Positions 60,601 through 64,000 of a DNA stretch of 64,000 nt are shown here, one piece after another. The DNA is taken from assembly GCA_032191485.1 (NCBI GenBank), contig JAVDOI010000016.1:9081259-9145258 (forward strand), read 5' to 3'. The position numbers and the translations under genes are program-made. The DNA comes from Leptoclinus maculatus (lineage: Eukaryota; Chordata; Actinopteri; Perciformes; Stichaeidae). Each line of letters begins with the position of its first letter. Position 1 is the first letter of the stretch. The notes beneath the pieces were generated by a model. That model was not told the origin of the DNA and did no database searches. It saw only the letters and a list, made by a program, of their open reading frames with translations.

Positions 60601-62397
60601 GCCGTGGTTCCTGCTAAATATTTGGATGACAAGACCATCTACCACATCCAGCCCAGCGGTCGCTTCGTCATTGGAGGACCTCAGGTGACTGTCACACACA
60701 AGCTGTTTATTTCAGATAGAAAACAAAAAAATACAAAGTTGTCACTGATTTTTGCTCATCTTCTCTTCCCAACAGGGTGATGCTGGTGTGACAGGCAGGA
60801 AAATCATTGTAGACACATACGGAGGGTGGGGCGCTCACGGTGGCGGAGCTTTCTCTGGCAAAGACTTCTCAAAGGTGGACCGCTCCGCTGCCTACGCTGC
60901 TCGCTGGGTGGCCAAGTCTCTAGTCAAAGCCAAACTGTGCAGGAGAGTTCTGGTTCAGGTGAGCGTACAATGTCACTCATTCACCCATCCAAACATACGT
61001 GAGGGCTTAGGCTAAGCGTAGATGACTCGGGTTTGAGGCATCAACGTGCTGATAAAATCCTTTATCTACCTGTCTGTGTGTGTGTTACAGGTGTCTTATG
61101 CTATCGGAGTGGCCCAACCTCTGTCCATCTCCTTGTTCACCTACGGTTCATCCAAGAAATCAGAGTCAGAGCTTCTCCAGATTGTCAACAAGAACTTTGA
61201 TCTGCGGCCAGGAGTCATCGTCAGGTAAACATGACAACATGACCTCTGTATCCTCGTTATGCAAGATCATCTTTAGGCTGCTTTTTGTTACCACTAGGGG
61301 GCACCAAAGTTGGACATTTTCAAATTGTACACATAATGACATACTATACTGTGACTTTTTTTTGCTTTTAATATAGTCGTAGTATAATATGCCATTAAAA
61401 TGTTATTCTTTGACTTTTTTCATGACATACTCTTGCAAGTGTGCTGTACGTCATGATTTACTAGCATTTTTTTAGATGCACATAAAAGTTTCAAGTACTC
61501 TTAACCTTTAAGGACACGGCGTGGAGTCTCGATTGTCAATGTCACACCTGCCCCAGGCAGCCAATCAAATCAAGCGGGCAGGCTTTACTACTTTTGTTCA
61601 AACAAATCTTTATTCAACTTAAGTTATGTCCACGTTTCTTTCTGCCTCTTGCTGCATGTCCAACACGTTGTCACTCCCCTTAGCGTTGCAGTGTTAAAGT
61701 CACGCATGACAACTATGACTTGTCAACAACAACAACTACCCACAGAGCCAGCGCAGATAAACGATAAGTCAACCATGATGCTCAGTGTCGACTGTGGTTT
61801 TAATAGTTAACTATTCTGGGAAACCCCTATGACATGCTATAGTATGACTTTTTTTACACACTACTATGACTTTTATGACTTTTACTATACTATGACTTTT
61901 TTATACTATGTTGTTGTTGTTGTTGTTGTTTTCTTTCACATCTTCTTCCACATAGACACATCCCATGTTACTGATTTGAACATCATCCCACACATCGAAG
62001 ATGATGCTTTAAATAAGAAGACGTCGTTGTGAAGGATGCATTAAAGAAACGCAATTGAAAAATATAGTAAAAATAATCACATTTAAGGGTTTAAATTTTC
62101 CCTAGTTGTGTATTTTTCTCTACGCTGTTCAAGAATAAATGCCTGCAAACGGTTTTGTTGGAGATGTGAAAACAACCAGAACTACATTTATAAAATTACA
62201 ACAACACATACACAAACAACGTGGGTATTATCCTGTGGTGTGCTTACTGTCCTGTCTCACCTCTGATGTTGCATTTCTTCTGTATCCTCCCTAGGGAACT
62301 GAACCTGAAGAGGCCGATCTACCAGCAGACAGCCTCTTATGGCCACTTTGGTCGACCAGAGTTTACTTGGGAGATGCCCAAAAAGCTTGTCTACTAA
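54604..62397 (+). CDS. mat1a: S-adenosylmethionine synthetase, mat1a type
   Basis: Ten coding exons: 54604-54670, 57005-57082, 57505-57627, 58802-58914, 59534-59677, 60380-60505, 60592-60684, 60776-60958, 61091-61224 and 62295-62397. Phases join, giving 387 aa. It makes S-adenosylmethionine from ATP and methionine. Visible motifs: GEGHPDK (residues 18-24, with the ATP-binding His21), GAGDQG (123-128), FGYATDETEECMP, PSGRFVIGGPQGDAG and the glycine-rich GGWGAHGGGAFSGKD (264-278), with C-terminal PKKLVY. All active-site blocks I know are intact. The assignment to MAT1A rather than MAT2A rests on its place next to PRXL2A, as in other vertebrates. However, the residue in IAQGVH is Gly (112), where human MAT1A has the regulatory Cys121 and MAT2A has Gly. 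Confidence 0.93.
58380..58740 (+). repeat. degenerate TTACC-rich tandem sequence in a mat1a intron
   Basis: Over 15 occurrences of TTACC, TTACT or ATTAC spaced 10-30 bp apart, for example GTTACCATACTGTTACCAAA and ATTACCTTAATTACCAAAC. It looks like an eroded short tandem array. Confidence 0.5.
59045..59125 (+). repeat. fish dispersed repeat fragment in mat1a intron
   Basis: It contains GGTGGAAGAAGTACTCAGAT, then CCTTTACTTAAGTAAATACT, a sequence I recall as very frequent in teleost introns. Confidence 0.7.
61330..61935 (+). repeat. CTATGACTTTTT-type repeats and a (GTT)n array in mat1a intron
   Basis: ACTATACTGTGACTTTTTTT, TATAGTATGACTTTTTT, ACTATGACTTTTATGACTTT and CTATACTATGACTTTTT recur, followed by about seven GTT units at 61910-61931. 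Between them (61500-61790) is ordinary unique-looking intron. Confidence 0.55.
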
Positions 62398-62951
62398 ATA
62401 CTCCACCTGCTCGTCCTGATCGACTTATGTGGAGGCTGAACGAGATGTTTCTTCGTGGACTACAACTGCCAGCTCCGTCAACTTATAACACATTTTTTTA
62501 ATAGGAAGAAGTAAAGCCAAAGCTTTAGGGATGAGTCAGCTTTAAAGAGGCGAGAAAATAATGATATGCACGAGTGGTTGTAGCCAACGGACGTATAGCC
62601 TAATGGGACCACTCTCCCAATGAGAAGAGACACATTGCAGAGGACATCTCAGTAACCAGGCCACCCCCTTCCTCCTTAAACATCCAATTATTGGTGCTTC
62701 AGAAATATACATACAATCATTAATCAGAGATCTTTCCTGCTAACATAAGGGAACACCACAGCGAATACAATTCTCTTAAGATAAATACTTCCCACTAGAA
62801 GACGTGTTTTACCTCAAAGCTGTGAATATTCCTTTACGTGACCAGAAACAGAAACAACCTCAGCGCTTAATTTACTATTTTTGACTATCAATGTCAATGT
62901 AATTGTTGCTCAACCTAAGGCTCAGCTTTAGAAGAAAGAAGAGATATTTTT
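62398..62951 (+). other. mat1a: probable mat1a 3' UTR and flank
   Basis: Directly after the stop. No second gene seen. I could not pick a convincing poly(A) signal. Confidence 0.4.
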
Positions 62952-62959
62952 GTCATGAC

Positions 62960-63460
62960 CAGTGTTGGGCAAGTTACTCAGGAAGTGTAATAAGTTACTT
63001 TTTACCTAATACATTTTTTTTTTTTAAGGAGACGTCAGGTTACCAGCCTCTTTTCACAACTTTGAGACCAGTGATGTGACTGGCTGAGACAGTATTTAAT
63101 AATCACCCCACCTGCTGATCGATATTCACCCTCACCCAGCTGTTTTCAACATTGCTGCACATACATAAACCAAAATATAAGGTGCGCACTGAAACGCCCG
63201 CAGTCTGTGCGCCGACCACCCTGTGCTTGGCATTTATTGCCGTTATTTCAAATTTCAACCGAGGTTGCCAAATATTGAACTGAGGTTGCAATGCATGCTC
63301 TTGCACCCTCTGAGGACCAGGCCTGTCTCTTCCTCTGCCTCATATTCACCTGATAACGCAGTAACAAAGCGTTAAGTGGATTAATAACTGTAACATAATC
63401 ACTGTTTTCCTATACTACTCCTTACTGGGGAAAGTAATATTACAGTACTGCCCGACACTG
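62960..63460. mobile_element. non-autonomous hAT-like DNA transposon with 8-bp target duplication
   Basis: The left end CAGTGTTGGGCA and the right end TGCCCGACACTG are inverted repeats with one mismatch in 12. They are flanked by GTCATGAC (62952-62959) and ATCATGAC (63461-63468), a 7 of 8 match, the duplication size of hAT elements. The 501-bp body has no transposase frame. The inner ends carry AAGTTACT and AGTAATATTACAGTA, typical of a common fish repeat. Confidence 0.85.
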
Positions 63461-63468
63461 ATCATGAC

Positions 63469-64000
63469 TGCAAAATTCCTTTTCTACGTTTCTTTTTGTA
63501 AGGAAGCTGTTTGCACTGTCGTACAATCACGTCGTACAACAAGACAGGTCATTAAAACGTGGGGAGAGTTATGATCTCTTTAGCATATGTTACAATCAAT
63601 CAAGTGTAAAATAGCCATGCAGTCTTGTGTTGCCATCTGGTCTTATTTTCTGTCATCCTTTAAGTACTTTGTTTAAATATCAAGCTGCTTTTATTGTCGC
63701 GCAGCTCAACTGGTGGCTGATTTGTATCTTTATGTCTTTTTTTTAACCTGCAGGCCTGTTGCTGTGAGTCCGTAGATGTGGCTCATTTTAACAAATAACT
63801 TGAAGTTTCTTCTCTCTTTGCTCTCTGCAGTGGATTACCAAGCTGCATGCTGTTGAGACTAGCGCATTTAGAGCACCACTGATGTCTTAAAAGTGCTGCA
63901 TTTTAACAATGCTACAAGTGTATGCTGATCTCTTTCTATATCTTTGAGATATTTAGCTAAATTCTTACTTAATGTGAAGTGCTACGTTTGCTCTGCAGCT
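63469..64000. other. non-coding flank
   Basis: No supported feature in the last 530 bp. There is an acceptor-like tract near 63830 (TCTCTTTGCTCTCTGCAG), but the following frame is short and not recognised. Confidence 0.4.

Overview
The window is vertebrate nuclear DNA, almost certainly from a teleost fish. Genes are split by GT-AG introns, and dinucleotide arrays and dispersed repeats typical of ray-finned fish are common. Two genes use an in-frame UGA as selenocysteine, a state that mammals have lost in this family (PRXL2A). Gene models below were built by joining exons on splice sites, reading phase and recognised protein families. All coding introns are GT-AG except one proposed GC-AG.

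Layout, left to right. 1-4.7 kb: upstream DNA with repeats. 4.77-9.14 kb (+): lzts2, seven coding exons, 787 codons, then a long 3' UTR to about 12.0 kb. 13.12-29.48 kb (-): pdzd7, with three PDZ domains and a harmonin-homology domain in about 16 exons. One of its introns carries a 1.4-kb array of a 16-bp CpG-rich unit that ends in a perfect 17-bp hairpin. 31.4-39.3 kb (+): sfxn3, ten coding exons, 322 aa. 39.9-45.6 kb (-) and 45.7-47.9 kb (-): two tandem PRXL2A/selenoprotein U genes. Each has an in-frame TGA in a UxxC redox motif and a form-II-like SECIS element before its poly(A) signal. 54.5-62.4 kb (+): mat1a-type S-adenosylmethionine synthetase, ten coding exons, 387 aa, with a TATA box. 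62.96-63.46 kb: a complete non-autonomous hAT-like element with an 8-bp target duplication.

Context. From memory, human LZTS2-PDZD7-SFXN3 lie together on 10q24, while PRXL2A and MAT1A lie together on 10q22-23. Here the two blocks are adjacent. The window is not an operon or a pathway cluster. mat1a and the selenoprotein U pair both touch sulfur/selenium and redox metabolism, but functional coupling is only an inference.

The most notable signals are the tandem selenoprotein U pair with both SECIS elements visible, a possible mitochondrial-targeting alternative first exon with a GC donor in one copy, UG tracts abutting pdzd7 splice sites, and the pdzd7 minisatellite with its terminal hairpin.
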